Counted from the stretch's first letter, positions 33,262 to 42,496 are shown. The stretch: 64,000 bases of DNA from an uncultured Lachnospiraceae bacterium (GCA_934351835.1 CAKRJP010000004.1:62001-126000); one strand, 5' to 3'. A program made the numbers and translations. The notes: generated by a model from the sequence alone, not told the origin.

Positions 33262-34227
33262 GTGAAAAAGAAATTGATATTTTTATGTGCAGTACTTTTG
33301 GTGCTGACTGGTTGTAGTGCGAAGAATGATAGAGTGAAGATAGGAGCAGCGGGATTGGGTGGAACATACCGTGTGTTTTGCGATACATTTGCGGATATAG
33401 CGTCGGATGGCGAGGACAGTCCGGTGTTGGAAGTGAAGACGACGGCAGGTTCCGCAGCCAACTTAAGATTGTTGTCAGAGGATTATATCCAGCTTGCGGT
33501 TGTGCAGAATGATATGGCAAATAATGCATATTACGGCGTGGAAAATTTCAAAGGTAAGGATGCGTACCAGGGGTACGGTGCAGTGGCAGGACTGTATACG
33601 GAAAGCTGTCAGATTGTAGTGCGTGCGGACTCAGAGATCAAGTCCATCGATGATCTGCAGGGAAAGACAATCAGTATTGGGGAAGAAGAGTCGGGAACAG
33701 AATTGAACGCGACCCAGATCCTGGATACCTATGGGCTCAGTGATAGGCTGGTCAAAAAAGTCAGCCTGAATTATGCGGATGCGGCAAAAGAATTAGAAAA
33801 TGGAAAAATCGATGCGTTTTTCTGTACAGCCGGTACACAGACTACGGTCATTGAAGAACTGGCAAAAAATTGTGGAATTCGTTTACTTGGTATTGATGAT
33901 AACGGAAGAAAGAAACTATTAAATTCCTATGATTCTTATAGTGAATGTGTGATTCCGAAGGGAACCTATCAGGGACAGGAAGAAGATATTCAGACCGTAG
34001 GGGTAAAAGCTTTGTTACTGGCAAGTAACAAGTTATCTGCGGATAGTGTAAAAGAGTTGACAAAGCTGCTGTTTGAAAATGAAGAAAAATTGCAGTATAC
34101 ACTCCCGGTAGATATTTCGTTGGATGAGAAGACAGCGGTAGAAGATATTACGATACCATTCCATAAAGGAGCGGCAGCTTATTATAAGGATAAAGGAATC
34201 AGTGTAAAAGAAGCGGCAGAAGAGTAA
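33262..34227 (+). CDS. TAXI-family (TRAP-type) solute-binding lipoprotein
   Basis: The protein of about 321 residues has a lipoprotein signal (KKKLIFLCAVLLVLTGC, lipobox LTGC). The mature part begins with the TAXI pattern KIGAAGLGGTYRVF and continues with TTAGSAANLRLLSED, LAVVQNDMA and an FCTAGTQTTVIEEL block. It binds a small, probably anionic ligand outside the membrane. GTG 33262 behind GAGGTGG is preferred to TTG 33244. There are no TRAP DctQ/DctM permease genes next to it; instead gltS follows after 24 nt. Confidence 0.88.
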   Translation: MKKKLIFLCAVLLVLTGCSAKNDRVKIGAAGLGGTYRVFCDTFADIASDGEDSPVLEVKTTAGSAANLRLLSEDYIQLAVVQNDMANNAYYGVENFKGKDAYQGYGAVAGLYTESCQIVVRADSEIKSIDDLQGKTISIGEEESGTELNATQILDTYGLSDRLVKKVSLNYADAAKELENGKIDAFFCTAGTQTTVIEELAKNCGIRLLGIDDNGRKKLLNSYDSYSECVIPKGTYQGQEEDIQTVGVKALLLASNKLSADSVKELTKLLFENEEKLQYTLPVDISLDEKTAVEDITIPFHKGAAAYYKDKGISVKEAAEE

Positions 34228-34251
34228 GACGGATCGGAGAGAAGTAAGTAG

Positions 34252-35439
34252 ATGAAGATTCAATTAGATATGTATCAGACCATTGCGGTGGCCGTAGTGG
34301 TATTGATGTTAGGTAATTTTTTAAAGAAAAAAATAAGTATGCTGGAGCGTTTTTGTATCCCGGCACCGGTCATCGGAGGAATTTTGTTTGCAGTATTTAC
34401 CTGTATCTGTTATGTGACAGGAATTGCAGAATTTTCGTTTGATGATATTTTAAAAGAAGTATGTATGGTATTTTTCTTTACGTCGGTTGGATTTCAGGCT
34501 AATTTGAAAGTATTAAAAAGCGGAGGAAAATCCCTGATCGTATTCCTGGGATTAGTGATTGTACTGATTCTTTCCCAGAACTTCCTTGCAGTAGGGCTGG
34601 CGAAAGTATTACATATTGAAACTCTGGTAGGTCTTTGTACCGGCTCTATTCCGATGGTTGGCGGCCACGGTACTTCCGGAGCTTTCGGACCGGTTCTGGA
34701 AGATTTTGGAATTTCGGGGGCGACGACGCTTTGTACTGCGGCGGCAACCTTTGGTCTGATTGCGGGAAGTATGATGGGCGGACCTCTGGGAAAAAGACTG
34801 ATTGAAAAGAAAAATCTTCTGGAAACAGTAGTTACCGAGGACGACAGTCTGCTGGTAGAAGAAGAAAAGAAACATGAGCGTCATACCAGTATGTATCCGG
34901 CGGCGGTATTCCAGTTGATTATTGCAATGGGAATTGGAACGATAATTTCTCATCTTTTATCATTGACAGGAATGACCTTTCCGATTTATATTGGAGCTAT
35001 GATAGCAGCGGCGTTTATTCGGAATATCGGAGAGTATTCCGGAAAGTTCATGATTTACATGGGTGAGATCAACGATATCGGAGGTATCAGTCTGTCACTG
35101 TTTCTCGGTATTGCGATGATCACTTTGAAGTTATGGCAGCTTGCAGAGCTGGCACTTCCACTGATCATCCTGTTGGCAGGTCAGACAATCCTGATGTTTG
35201 TATTTACAAGATTTGTCGTATTCAATATTATGGGCAGAGATTACGATGCGGCAATATTGGCGGCAGGTGTATGTGGATTCGGTATGGGAGCAACACCGAA
35301 CGCAATGGCAAACATGCAGGTACTCTGTGAAAAATATGAACCTTCCGTGAAAGCATATCTGTTAATTCCGTTAGTGGGAAGTTTGTTTGCAGACTTCTTA
35401 AACAGTCTTGTTGTTACATTTTTCATTAACTTTTTATAG
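34252..35439 (+). CDS. gltS: Sodium/glutamate symporter GltS
   Basis: The 395-residue polytopic carrier has the GltS repeats: RFCIPAPVIGGILFAVF in the first half with GSIPMVGGHGTSGAFGPVLED (given as family landmark), and GFGMGATPNAMANMQ in the second half. It imports glutamate with Na+. AGAGAAGTAAG lies upstream of the ATG. The loop between the halves (about 190-215, EEEKKHERH) is charged and cytoplasmic. It is cotranscribed with the TAXI lipoprotein, an unexpected pairing. Confidence 0.93.
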   Translation: MKIQLDMYQTIAVAVVVLMLGNFLKKKISMLERFCIPAPVIGGILFAVFTCICYVTGIAEFSFDDILKEVCMVFFFTSVGFQANLKVLKSGGKSLIVFLGLVIVLILSQNFLAVGLAKVLHIETLVGLCTGSIPMVGGHGTSGAFGPVLEDFGISGATTLCTAAATFGLIAGSMMGGPLGKRLIEKKNLLETVVTEDDSLLVEEEKKHERHTSMYPAAVFQLIIAMGIGTIISHLLSLTGMTFPIYIGAMIAAAFIRNIGEYSGKFMIYMGEINDIGGISLSLFLGIAMITLKLWQLAELALPLIILLAGQTILMFVFTRFVVFNIMGRDYDAAILAAGVCGFGMGATPNAMANMQVLCEKYEPSVKAYLLIPLVGSLFADFLNSLVVTFFINFL

Positions 35440-35451
35440 GGGAGAACGTAT

Positions 35452-35643
35452 ATGTTTGGACTGAGACACAAACGAAAACATGCATCAGAGTATAAGATCG
35501 ACAGTGAGAATCTGGCAGTTCCGGAAGTACATCTTGGAGAAGTAGAAGGTGACGATGATAAGGGTGAAAGTGAAGAGAGTATCGTTTATGATAATGTCGC
35601 CATACCAGAGATTCATATTAAGAGACGTAAGAAGAAAGAGTAA
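35452..35643 (+). CDS. Small charged protein of unknown function
   Basis: This 63-residue protein has basic ends and an acidic centre (GDDDKGESEES). It contains two similar segments, NLAVPEVHLGE (about 20-30) and NVAIPEIHIKR (about 47-57), suggesting an internal duplication. AGGGGAGA stands 8 nt before the ATG, and the gene sits 12 nt after gltS and 11 nt before rlmH, so it is probably real and translated. No family was recognised. Confidence 0.65.
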   Translation: MFGLRHKRKHASEYKIDSENLAVPEVHLGEVEGDDDKGESEESIVYDNVAIPEIHIKRRKKKE

Positions 35644-35654
35644 CCGGAGCGGCT

Positions 35655-36134
35655 ATGAAGATTACATTAGTAACAGTTGGTAAGATTAAAGAAAAATATT
35701 TACGAGATGCGATTGCGGAGTACAGCAAGAGACTCAGCCGCTATTGCAAATTGGAGATCATAGAAGTTGCGGATGAAAAGACGCCTGACCACGCAAGCGA
35801 GGTGGTGGAGGCGTCTATTCGTGCGAAAGAGGCGGAAAGAATTTTAAAATATGTAAAAGATGATGCTTATGTGGTCACGCTAGAGATTCTGGGAACGCAG
35901 CTTACTTCAGAATCGCTGGCAGATAAGATTGACCGGCTGGGGATTCAGGGGGTCAGTCATATCATGTTTATTATCGGCGGTTCTATAGGGCTTGGAGAAG
36001 AAGTTCTGAAACGTTCGAATTATGCACTCAGTTTCTCAAAAATGACATTTCCGCATCAGCTTATGCGTGTTATACTACTAGAACAGATTTACAGAAGCTA
36101 CCGCATCATCAACGGAGAACCATATCATAAGTAA
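35655..36134 (+). CDS. rlmH: 23S rRNA (pseudouridine1915-N3)-methyltransferase RlmH
   Basis: The 159-residue SPOUT methyltransferase has MKITLVTVGKIKEKYLRDAI at the start, the knot motif FIIGGSIGLGEEVLKRS (about 110-126) and the canonical C terminus LLEQIYRSYRIINGEPYHK. It modifies Psi1915 in helix 69 of 23S rRNA using SAM. It is preceded by CCGGAG. Confidence 0.98.
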   Translation: MKITLVTVGKIKEKYLRDAIAEYSKRLSRYCKLEIIEVADEKTPDHASEVVEASIRAKEAERILKYVKDDAYVVTLEILGTQLTSESLADKIDRLGIQGVSHIMFIIGGSIGLGEEVLKRSNYALSFSKMTFPHQLMRVILLEQIYRSYRIINGEPYHK

Positions 36135-36179
36135 ATGTTCGATGTGCTTCGAATTGTTAAAAATAAGGATTAGCAAAAA

Positions 36180-36605
36180 ATGAAAGAAAAACTTGGGAAA
36201 TTATTAGATATTACATTTTGGAAATTTATTCTGGTAGGTGTGGTCAATACATTTGTGGGAACAGCAGTGATGTTTTTGTGTTACAATATGTTCCATTTTG
36301 GGTATTGGCCGTCTTCTGCAGCTAATTATATTGTTGGAAGTATTGTCAGTTACTTTTTGAATAAATACTTTACATTTAAAGACAATAGTAAGTCTGCCGG
36401 TCAGGTCTTACGATTTGTTATAAATATTACGATTTGCTATCTGATTGCATATGGTGTTGCAAAACCATTTGTATTATGGGTGTTAAAGGATAGTACAAAA
36501 GTAATTCAGGACAATCTGTCAATGTTGGTCGGCATGGGATTGTTTATAATCTTAAATTATCTGGGACAGCGCCTGGTGGTATTTAAGAAAGATGAGGAAC
36601 TTTAA
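36180..36605 (+). CDS. GtrA-family membrane protein
   Basis: This 141-residue protein has four hydrophobic segments (about 13-33, 43-62, 78-98 and 110-130) and the GtrA pattern FILVGVVNTFVGTAVMFLCY, then NYIVGSIVSYFLNKYFTFKD and LNYLGQRLVVFK. GtrA proteins are thought to move lipid-linked sugars across the membrane in wall or surface glycosylation. No glycosyltransferase gene is adjacent. The Shine-Dalgarno is weak (AAGGATTAG). Confidence 0.85.
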   Translation: MKEKLGKLLDITFWKFILVGVVNTFVGTAVMFLCYNMFHFGYWPSSAANYIVGSIVSYFLNKYFTFKDNSKSAGQVLRFVINITICYLIAYGVAKPFVLWVLKDSTKVIQDNLSMLVGMGLFIILNYLGQRLVVFKKDEEL

Positions 36606-36622
36606 TTTAAGGAGGAAAAAGA

Positions 36623-37033
36623 ATGAAATTTAAAGGAAAGATTGCCCCTTGGTGGTATATCGTGACAGGAGTGATTAATGGACTTGCAATTGCAGCAATC
36701 ATACATTATAGAGGATACGGACCGTATGTTACATACCTTCCACTGACAGTGTTTATTGATTTATATCTGATTCCGGTGTATTTTAGAAATTATGTAACTA
36801 TCGATAAAAAATTTATCACGGTGCAGTTTGGACTGCTTAAGAAAGTAATCATGACAAAGGATGTACTTACAATCCAGTCGTCAAACAGCATGAGTTCTTC
36901 GTTCAGTGCATCGTTTGACCGCCTGGCAATCAAGCCAAAGAATAAGACCGTTGTCTATATCGCACTGGAAGATAAGCAGGGATTTGTAAAGGAATTGATG
37001 CAGTTAAATAAAAAAGTAAAATATTTTGGGTAG
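36623..37033 (+). CDS. Membrane protein with bacterial PH domain
   Basis: This 136-residue protein has two N-terminal membrane segments (about 8-28 and 36-55), then a small beta domain (FRNYVTIDKKFITVQFGLLKKVIMTKDVLTIQSSNS; quoted in part: LKKVIMTKDVLTIQSS) resembling the bPH_4/DUF304 type. Function is unknown. AAGGAGG precedes the ATG, 17 nt after the GtrA gene. Confidence 0.65.
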   Translation: MKFKGKIAPWWYIVTGVINGLAIAAIIHYRGYGPYVTYLPLTVFIDLYLIPVYFRNYVTIDKKFITVQFGLLKKVIMTKDVLTIQSSNSMSSSFSASFDRLAIKPKNKTVVYIALEDKQGFVKELMQLNKKVKYFG

Positions 37034-37066
37034 GGACATAGAATAAAGACATAAAGGAAGTTGTAT

Positions 37067-37567
37067 ATGGAATATTGGGATATTTACGATAAGAACAAGA
37101 AAAAGACAGGACGTAAAATGAAACGTAATGACTGGTGTCTGAAGGATGATGAATATCATCTTACGGTACTTGGAGTTGTGGTGAGACCAGATGGGAAATA
37201 TCTGATTACGAAACGTGTCATGACCAAAAACTGGGCGCCGGGTTGGTGGGAAGTATCCGGAGGTGCTGCACAGGAAGGTGAAGAGTCAAGAGAGGCTGTG
37301 AACCGGGAAGTTCTCGAAGAGACCGGACTGGATGTATCTGGATGTGAGGACGGTTATGTCTTTACCTATCACAGAGAAAATCCGGGAGAGGGAGATAACT
37401 ATTTCGTAGATGTCTATCGTTTTGAACTGGATTTTGAAGAGTCGGATCTTCATTTGCAGGAAGCAGAGACGGATGGATACCGTCTGGCAACTGCTGCCGA
37501 GATCAAAGACCTTGCGGATCAGGGGATTTTTCTGCATTATGAAAGTATCAAACGAGTTTTTATTTAA
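37067..37567 (+). CDS. Nudix hydrolase (isopentenyl-diphosphate isomerase-like subfamily)
   Basis: The protein has about 166 residues and an exact Nudix box G-x5-E-x7-REVLEETGL (about 64-86). The N terminus (MEYWDIYDKNKKKTGRKMKR) is of the type shared with the IDI-like Nudix YfcD group; the substrate is unknown. ATG 37067, with AAGGAAG 6 nt upstream, is preferred over TTG 37061. Confidence 0.85.
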   Translation: MEYWDIYDKNKKKTGRKMKRNDWCLKDDEYHLTVLGVVVRPDGKYLITKRVMTKNWAPGWWEVSGGAAQEGEESREAVNREVLEETGLDVSGCEDGYVFTYHRENPGEGDNYFVDVYRFELDFEESDLHLQEAETDGYRLATAAEIKDLADQGIFLHYESIKRVFI

Positions 37568-37590
37568 TGATTTCCATAGTATTTTCAAGG

Positions 37591-37637
37591 ACACCAGATG
37601 TTTGACCGGTTCAAAACCGGCCGACACTGGTGTTTTT
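37591..37637 (+). terminator. Terminator after Nudix gene
   Basis: ACACCAG (37591-37597) pairs with CTGGTGT (37627-37633), and an inner CCGGTT-CAA-AACCGG stem adds to it; TTTTTA follows. Confidence 0.85.
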
Positions 37638-37706
37638 AGTATGTGAAGTTATAAGTATTTATCAGTGTTCATAGATTATTATAAATCCGAATCATGGGCA
37701 GTTTTT

Positions 37707-38012
37707 ATGAAACCAAGAAAACAGGAATCAATCGAACATTTTGTGACGTCCGGGAAAAATAAACTGACGGAACAGGCCGGACTTCCCAAGGATGTAGTGC
37801 TGGGTCTGTCAATTATCACGATTACCGGAACAACAGAATTTGTGTTGGAAAATCATAGAGGAATATTAGAATACACAGAAGAAAAGATAAGAATTCTGAC
37901 CAGACAGGGGAGAGTCCAGGTAACCGGGAAGAATCTTCAGATTATTTATTATACCAGCGATGAAATGAAAGTAACAGGAAAGATAGAGAACATGGAATTT
38001 TCAGAGCTGTAA
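37707..38012 (+). CDS. yqfC: YqfC/YabP-family sporulation protein
   Basis: The protein has about 101 residues; GLSIITITGTTEFVLENHRGILEYTEEKIRILTRQGRVQVTG-type beta-rich sequence (here summarised) fits the YabP/YqfC family, required in the mother cell for spore formation. ATG 37707 gives normal family length; an upstream GTG at 37665 would add residues unlike the family. A CATAGATT at 37670 resembles a sigmaE -10 and would put the transcript start after 37665, though the -35 is poor. yqfD follows after 13 nt. Confidence 0.85.
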   Translation: MKPRKQESIEHFVTSGKNKLTEQAGLPKDVVLGLSIITITGTTEFVLENHRGILEYTEEKIRILTRQGRVQVTGKNLQIIYYTSDEMKVTGKIENMEFSEL

Positions 38013-38025
38013 GGGGGGCGTCCGT

Positions 38026-39303
38026 ATGTTGATACAGGGAATCCGGTATATGAAAGGATACGTTCGGATTCGGATGATCGGATATTCGGCAGAACGTTTT
38101 CTGAATGCCTGTGCTTACCGCAATATCTATATCTGGGGACTTCGTACGGTCAATGGGAACTACGAACTAAATATATATGCGAGAGATTTCCTTACGTTGA
38201 AACCAATTCTTAAAAAAACGGGGATACAGGTTCGGATCCTAAAAAAAACAGGCTTCCCTTTCTGGCTGCATCGTTATAGAAAAAGAAGAATGTTTTTCTT
38301 TGGGGCGGCAGGGAGCGTTACATTGATTATTTTATTTTCCAGTATTATATGGAACATTGATATTAGCGGAAATTTGACAAGAAGTGATGATACCCTTTTG
38401 AGATTTTTGAGAGCAAATGATGTGAAAAGCGGAATGCTTAAAACTCAGGTGGACTGTGAGCGGATTGTAAAAGACATCCGGAAAGAATACGATGATATTG
38501 TCTGGGTATCTGCATCAGTGGAAGGAAGCCGGCTAAAGATACAGATTAAAGAAAATGAAGATGCAGATTTGAATATTGAAAATGGGACAGTGGATCGGGG
38601 ACAGGATCCTTACACAGCACAGGTCAGCCGGCCAATGGATATCGTGGCAGATAAAGATTGTGTGCTTACTAAAATCGTTGTCCGAAAAGGTATTACAGAG
38701 TTTGCAGAAGGGATGGAGGTAAAAAAAGGAGATGTCCTGGTTTCAGGTCAGGTTCCTGTAAAAAATGATGCCGGAGAGATTGTTGATTATCAGTACTATG
38801 AATCAGATGCGGACATATCCGGGCAGGTAAGAATTATATATCAGGATTCGATGGAACCTTTTTATATGGAAAAAGAGTACCAAAAGAAATGTTATTCATT
38901 TTTTATAAGAACAACAAAACAGGAGATGGAGATTTTACCACAGAAATCCAGGGTGGGAATGAAATGTGAAAAGTGGAGTGAGGTTTGGACGGGAGTGACA
39001 GGAAGTCCTTTTGAAGTGCCGGTGTCCTGCGGAATTAAACGTTATTTCTTTTATACAGAAAAAAAGAAAAAATATACAGAAAAAGAAATAAAAAGCCGGT
39101 TAGCTGTGCAATTTCGCCGATATTGCCGGGATTTAGAGAAAAAAGGGGTAGAAATTATTGAGAATAATGTTAAAATATACACGGGATCTAATGTGACAGA
39201 GGCGAAGGGCGATCTTGTCGCGATTATGCCAATTGGAGAAGAGGTCACATCTGTATTGTTAGAACCACAAACTGTTGAAGAACAAGAAGAATCAGGAGAA
39301 TGA
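38026..39303 (+). CDS. yqfD: Sporulation protein YqfD
   Basis: The 425-residue protein has one membrane segment (about 89-108, FFGAAGSVTLIILFSSIIW), a short cytoplasmic N-terminal region (RIRMIGYSAERFLNACAYRNI) and a large outer domain resembling YqfD/SpoIV-type proteins (KDIRKEYDDIVWVSASVEGSRLKI in part). It is needed for sporulation in Bacillus; the mechanism is unknown. GGGGGGCG lies upstream of the ATG. Order yqfC-yqfD-phoH is conserved with Bacillus. Confidence 0.92.
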   Translation: MLIQGIRYMKGYVRIRMIGYSAERFLNACAYRNIYIWGLRTVNGNYELNIYARDFLTLKPILKKTGIQVRILKKTGFPFWLHRYRKRRMFFFGAAGSVTLIILFSSIIWNIDISGNLTRSDDTLLRFLRANDVKSGMLKTQVDCERIVKDIRKEYDDIVWVSASVEGSRLKIQIKENEDADLNIENGTVDRGQDPYTAQVSRPMDIVADKDCVLTKIVVRKGITEFAEGMEVKKGDVLVSGQVPVKNDAGEIVDYQYYESDADISGQVRIIYQDSMEPFYMEKEYQKKCYSFFIRTTKQEMEILPQKSRVGMKCEKWSEVWTGVTGSPFEVPVSCGIKRYFFYTEKKKKYTEKEIKSRLAVQFRRYCRDLEKKGVEIIENNVKIYTGSNVTEAKGDLVAIMPIGEEVTSVLLEPQTVEEQEESGE

Positions 39304-39306
39304 TGC

Positions 39307-40302
39307 ATGGGATTAATGGAAGCAGTCATTGATATACCGGCAGAACATGAAGCAAATGTGTTCGGCCAGTTTGATGCTTATGCAAAGAAAATAGAACGGA
39401 CACTGAAGGTGTCTTTGATCGCCCGCGGCGAGAGTGTAAAGATTATGGGAGATGCGGCGGCGGTCGAAAAAGCCAGAAAAGTTTTAAATCAGCTGGTGGA
39501 ACTGTCACGTCGTGGCAATACAATTGAAGAACAGAATGTAAATTATACATTATCATTGGTAATGGAAGATTCAGAAGAAAATGTACTGGAAATTGATAAA
39601 GATGTGATCTGCCATACATTACAGGGAAAACCCATCAAGCCAAAGACCCTTGGACAGAAAAAATATGTCGATGCGATCAGGAATAAGATGATTGTGTTTG
39701 GTCTGGGCCCTGCCGGAACCGGAAAGACCTATCTTGCGATGGCAATGGCTATTACGGCGTTTAAAAATAATGAAGTAGGAAGAATTATTTTAACAAGACC
39801 GGCGATTGAGGCGGGAGAGAAACTTGGATTTCTCCCGGGAGATCTGCAGAGTAAGATCGACCCATATTTAAGGCCGCTATACGATGCACTTTATCAGATC
39901 ATGGGGGCAGACAGCTTTCTGAAAAATTCTGAAAAAGGTCTGATCGAGGTAGCACCGCTTGCTTATATGAGGGGCCGTACACTGGATAATGCATTTATTA
40001 TCCTGGATGAAGCACAGAATACGACACCGGCACAGATGAAGATGTTTTTGACGCGTATCGGATTTGGCTCAAAGGTTGTGATTACCGGGGATTCCACGCA
40101 GAAGGACTTACCGGCCGGTCAGATTTCGGGTCTGGATGTGGCGACGAATGTTGTGAAAAATATTGAAGATATTTCTATCTGTCGTCTAACCAGCAAGGAC
40201 GTTGTCCGGCATCCGCTGGTACAGAGGATTGTAAAAGCTTATGAGGAATATGAAAGTAAGTCAAACAGAAATAAAGGAAGAGAAAAGAGACGAAGATCAT
40301 GA
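39307..40302 (+). CDS. phoH: PhoH-family ATPase
   Basis: The 331-residue protein has an N-terminal KH-like region, then the PhoH P-loop domain: FGLGPAGTGKTYLAMAMA (about 138-155), RPAIEAGEKLGFLPGDLQ, and Walker B FIILDEAQN. PhoH proteins are cytoplasmic ATPases linked to RNA metabolism and found beside ybeY. The start is 3 nt after yqfD and the stop overlaps the ybeY start by 4 nt (ATGA). Confidence 0.95.
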   Translation: MGLMEAVIDIPAEHEANVFGQFDAYAKKIERTLKVSLIARGESVKIMGDAAAVEKARKVLNQLVELSRRGNTIEEQNVNYTLSLVMEDSEENVLEIDKDVICHTLQGKPIKPKTLGQKKYVDAIRNKMIVFGLGPAGTGKTYLAMAMAITAFKNNEVGRIILTRPAIEAGEKLGFLPGDLQSKIDPYLRPLYDALYQIMGADSFLKNSEKGLIEVAPLAYMRGRTLDNAFIILDEAQNTTPAQMKMFLTRIGFGSKVVITGDSTQKDLPAGQISGLDVATNVVKNIEDISICRLTSKDVVRHPLVQRIVKAYEEYESKSNRNKGREKRRRS

Positions 40303-40793
40303 CATTATACTTTGAAGAAGAAGGTGAACTGACACTGGATATCGAGTGTGAAGATATTGCAAAAAAAGTCATAGAAACCGCACTGGATTACGTGGAATGT
40401 CCATATGAGGCAGAAGTGAATTTGATGCTTACTATGAATCGGCAGATTCATGAGACGAACCTGGAATTTCGTGGGATTGACAGACCAACAGATGTTCTGT
40501 CTTTCCCGATGTTAGACTATGAGACACCGGGTGAGTTTGATTTTTTAGAGGAGCGACCGGACTGCTTTGATCCGGAGACCGGCGAACTGGCACTGGGCGA
40601 TATTATGATCTCAAAAGAAAAAGTTGTTGAACAGGCCGAAGAGTACGGGCATTCGATTTTAAGAGAATATGCTTTTTTAATTGCACATTCTATGTTACAC
40701 TTAACAGGATATGATCATATGGAGGAAGAGGAACGTGTGGTCATGGAACAGAAACAAAAAGAGATTATGGAAAGATTAAATATCTTGAGATAA
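40299..40793 (+). CDS. ybeY: Endoribonuclease YbeY (rRNA maturation)
   Basis: The 164-residue zinc enzyme has the signature HSMLHLTGYDH (H-x3-H-x5-H, about residues 128-138) and RPTDVLSFPM. It participates in 16S rRNA 3'-end processing and ribosome quality control. It overlaps phoH; in Bacillus the 7TM-HD gene yqfF (pgpH) lies between the two, but not here. Confidence 0.97.
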   Translation: MTLYFEEEGELTLDIECEDIAKKVIETALDYVECPYEAEVNLMLTMNRQIHETNLEFRGIDRPTDVLSFPMLDYETPGEFDFLEERPDCFDPETGELALGDIMISKEKVVEQAEEYGHSILREYAFLIAHSMLHLTGYDHMEEEERVVMEQKQKEIMERLNILR

Positions 40794-40825
40794 TGAAGAG
40801 TACAACAACAGGACGGAGTTAATTT

Positions 40826-42496
40826 ATGACAGAAAAACAAAAAAGTCATGAGAAAAATTTCCTGGTACAGGGTTCTATTCTTGCAATAGCAGGAGTGGTT
40901 ACGAAGATTATAGGACTGATATACAGGATTCCCCTGATGAATATCGTAGGGGATGAAGGAATGGGCTACTATAGTGTGGCTTTTTCCATTTATACGGTGG
41001 CACTTATGCTGACATCATACAGTCTTCCTCTGGCGGTATCAAAACTTGTATCAGAACGAATGGCATTAGGGCAACATAAAAATGCATACAAAGTATTTAA
41101 AGGGGCATTGGCATTTGCCGTGATTGCCGGAGGACTGACCTCAGTGATAATATTTTTTGGCGCTGATTTTATTGCGTCAGTCATGATGTCCATGGATCTC
41201 AGTGCTTATGCACTCAGAGTTCTGGGACCATGTATCCTGATCGTGGCATTGCTTGGGGTGTTCCGTGGATTTTTTCAGGGAATGGGTTCTATGGTGCCGA
41301 CAGCAATTTCACAGGTGCTGGAGCAGATTGTTAATGCGATCGCATCTGTAGCAGGAGCATATATGCTTTTGCAGGCCGGTAAGAATGTGGCAAAACAGAT
41401 GAATGATAAATCGTATTCATCCGCTTATGCAGCGGCAGGTGGAACCATCGGTACGATTGCAGGAGCATTTTTTGCATTACTGCTTTTGATCGCAATTTAT
41501 TTTGCCTATAAAAAAATATTAAAAAGGCAGATGAGAAGAGACCGTACAAAGAAGAATGAAAGTTATCAGCTGATCTTTAAGATACTGCTGGCAACCATTG
41601 TTCCGGTTATTTTGAGTGCGACTGTTTATAATATCAGTGATTTTCTAGACAGTGCGATCTTTAACAAGATCATGGCATTACAGGGTTATTCAAAAGTTGA
41701 ATATGCAAGTCTTCTGGGTATGTTCAGTGGACAGTTTACAACTTTGATTAACGTGCCGACATCTATCTCCAGTGCGCTGGCAGCATCACTGATTCCAACA
41801 TTAGTTATGACGGCGCAGACAGGAAGCAGAAAACAGATACATGGAAAGATTTATACGGTCACAAGATTTACGATGATACTTGCAATCCCTTGTGCTGTAG
41901 GATTTTTAGTACTGGCAAAACCAATTCTGGATCTTTTGTTCTATACACAAGATAACACAAAACCGGCTCTGATGCTTCAGATCGGAGCAATATCGGTAGT
42001 GTTCTTCTGCCTGTCTACTGTGACGACAGCGGTGATCCAGGGATTAGATGATATGATCACGCCGGTGAAGAATTCTGCCATTGCATTGGTAGTGCATGTG
42101 ATTGCACTGGTACTTATGATGGTTATATTCCACTGGAATATTTATGCAGTCGTTATGAGCAAGACTATTTTTGCACTGGTTAATACAATCCTGAACGATC
42201 ATACATTACGTATGCAGGTGGGATATGTCCAGGAAAGCCGCAGGACTTTTGTAATTCCAATTATTGCGTCAGCGGTTATGGGCGTAGTCGCATTGGTAGT
42301 ACATCTTCTGTTTGTGCTATTTGCAGGCGAGAAGATTGCAACAGTACTTGCGGTTCTGGTTGCAGTTGTTACATATGCAGTAACACTTGTTCTGATCGGT
42401 GGTGTGACTGAGTCAGAGATGAAAGAGATGCCGATGGGAATAAAAATGATTTCTATCTGCAAAAAATTACATTTATTACGAGGAGAAAGTAAATAA
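40826..42496 (+). CDS. Polysaccharide/lipid II flippase-like protein (SpoVB-type, MOP superfamily)
   Basis: This 556-residue integral membrane protein has about 12-14 hydrophobic segments. The N terminus SILAIAGVVTKIIGLIYRIPL and the GPCILIVALLGVFRGFFQG region are typical of SpoVB/YtgP-like MOP exporters. Likely substrates are lipid-linked wall precursors, at the cell septum or in cortex synthesis, but this is inference. It ends at the A of the next gene's ATG. Confidence 0.85.
   Translation: MTEKQKSHEKNFLVQGSILAIAGVVTKIIGLIYRIPLMNIVGDEGMGYYSVAFSIYTVALMLTSYSLPLAVSKLVSERMALGQHKNAYKVFKGALAFAVIAGGLTSVIIFFGADFIASVMMSMDLSAYALRVLGPCILIVALLGVFRGFFQGMGSMVPTAISQVLEQIVNAIASVAGAYMLLQAGKNVAKQMNDKSYSSAYAAAGGTIGTIAGAFFALLLLIAIYFAYKKILKRQMRRDRTKKNESYQLIFKILLATIVPVILSATVYNISDFLDSAIFNKIMALQGYSKVEYASLLGMFSGQFTTLINVPTSISSALAASLIPTLVMTAQTGSRKQIHGKIYTVTRFTMILAIPCAVGFLVLAKPILDLLFYTQDNTKPALMLQIGAISVVFFCLSTVTTAVIQGLDDMITPVKNSAIALVVHVIALVLMMVIFHWNIYAVVMSKTIFALVNTILNDHTLRMQVGYVQESRRTFVIPIIASAVMGVVALVVHLLFVLFAGEKIATVLAVLVAVVTYAVTLVLIGGVTESEMKEMPMGIKMISICKKLHLLRGESK

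Noticed and set aside
37665..37706. Longer N terminus for YqfC from GTG 37665
   Set aside because: No Shine-Dalgarno, residues unlike the family, and a possible sigmaE -10 lies inside this stretch.
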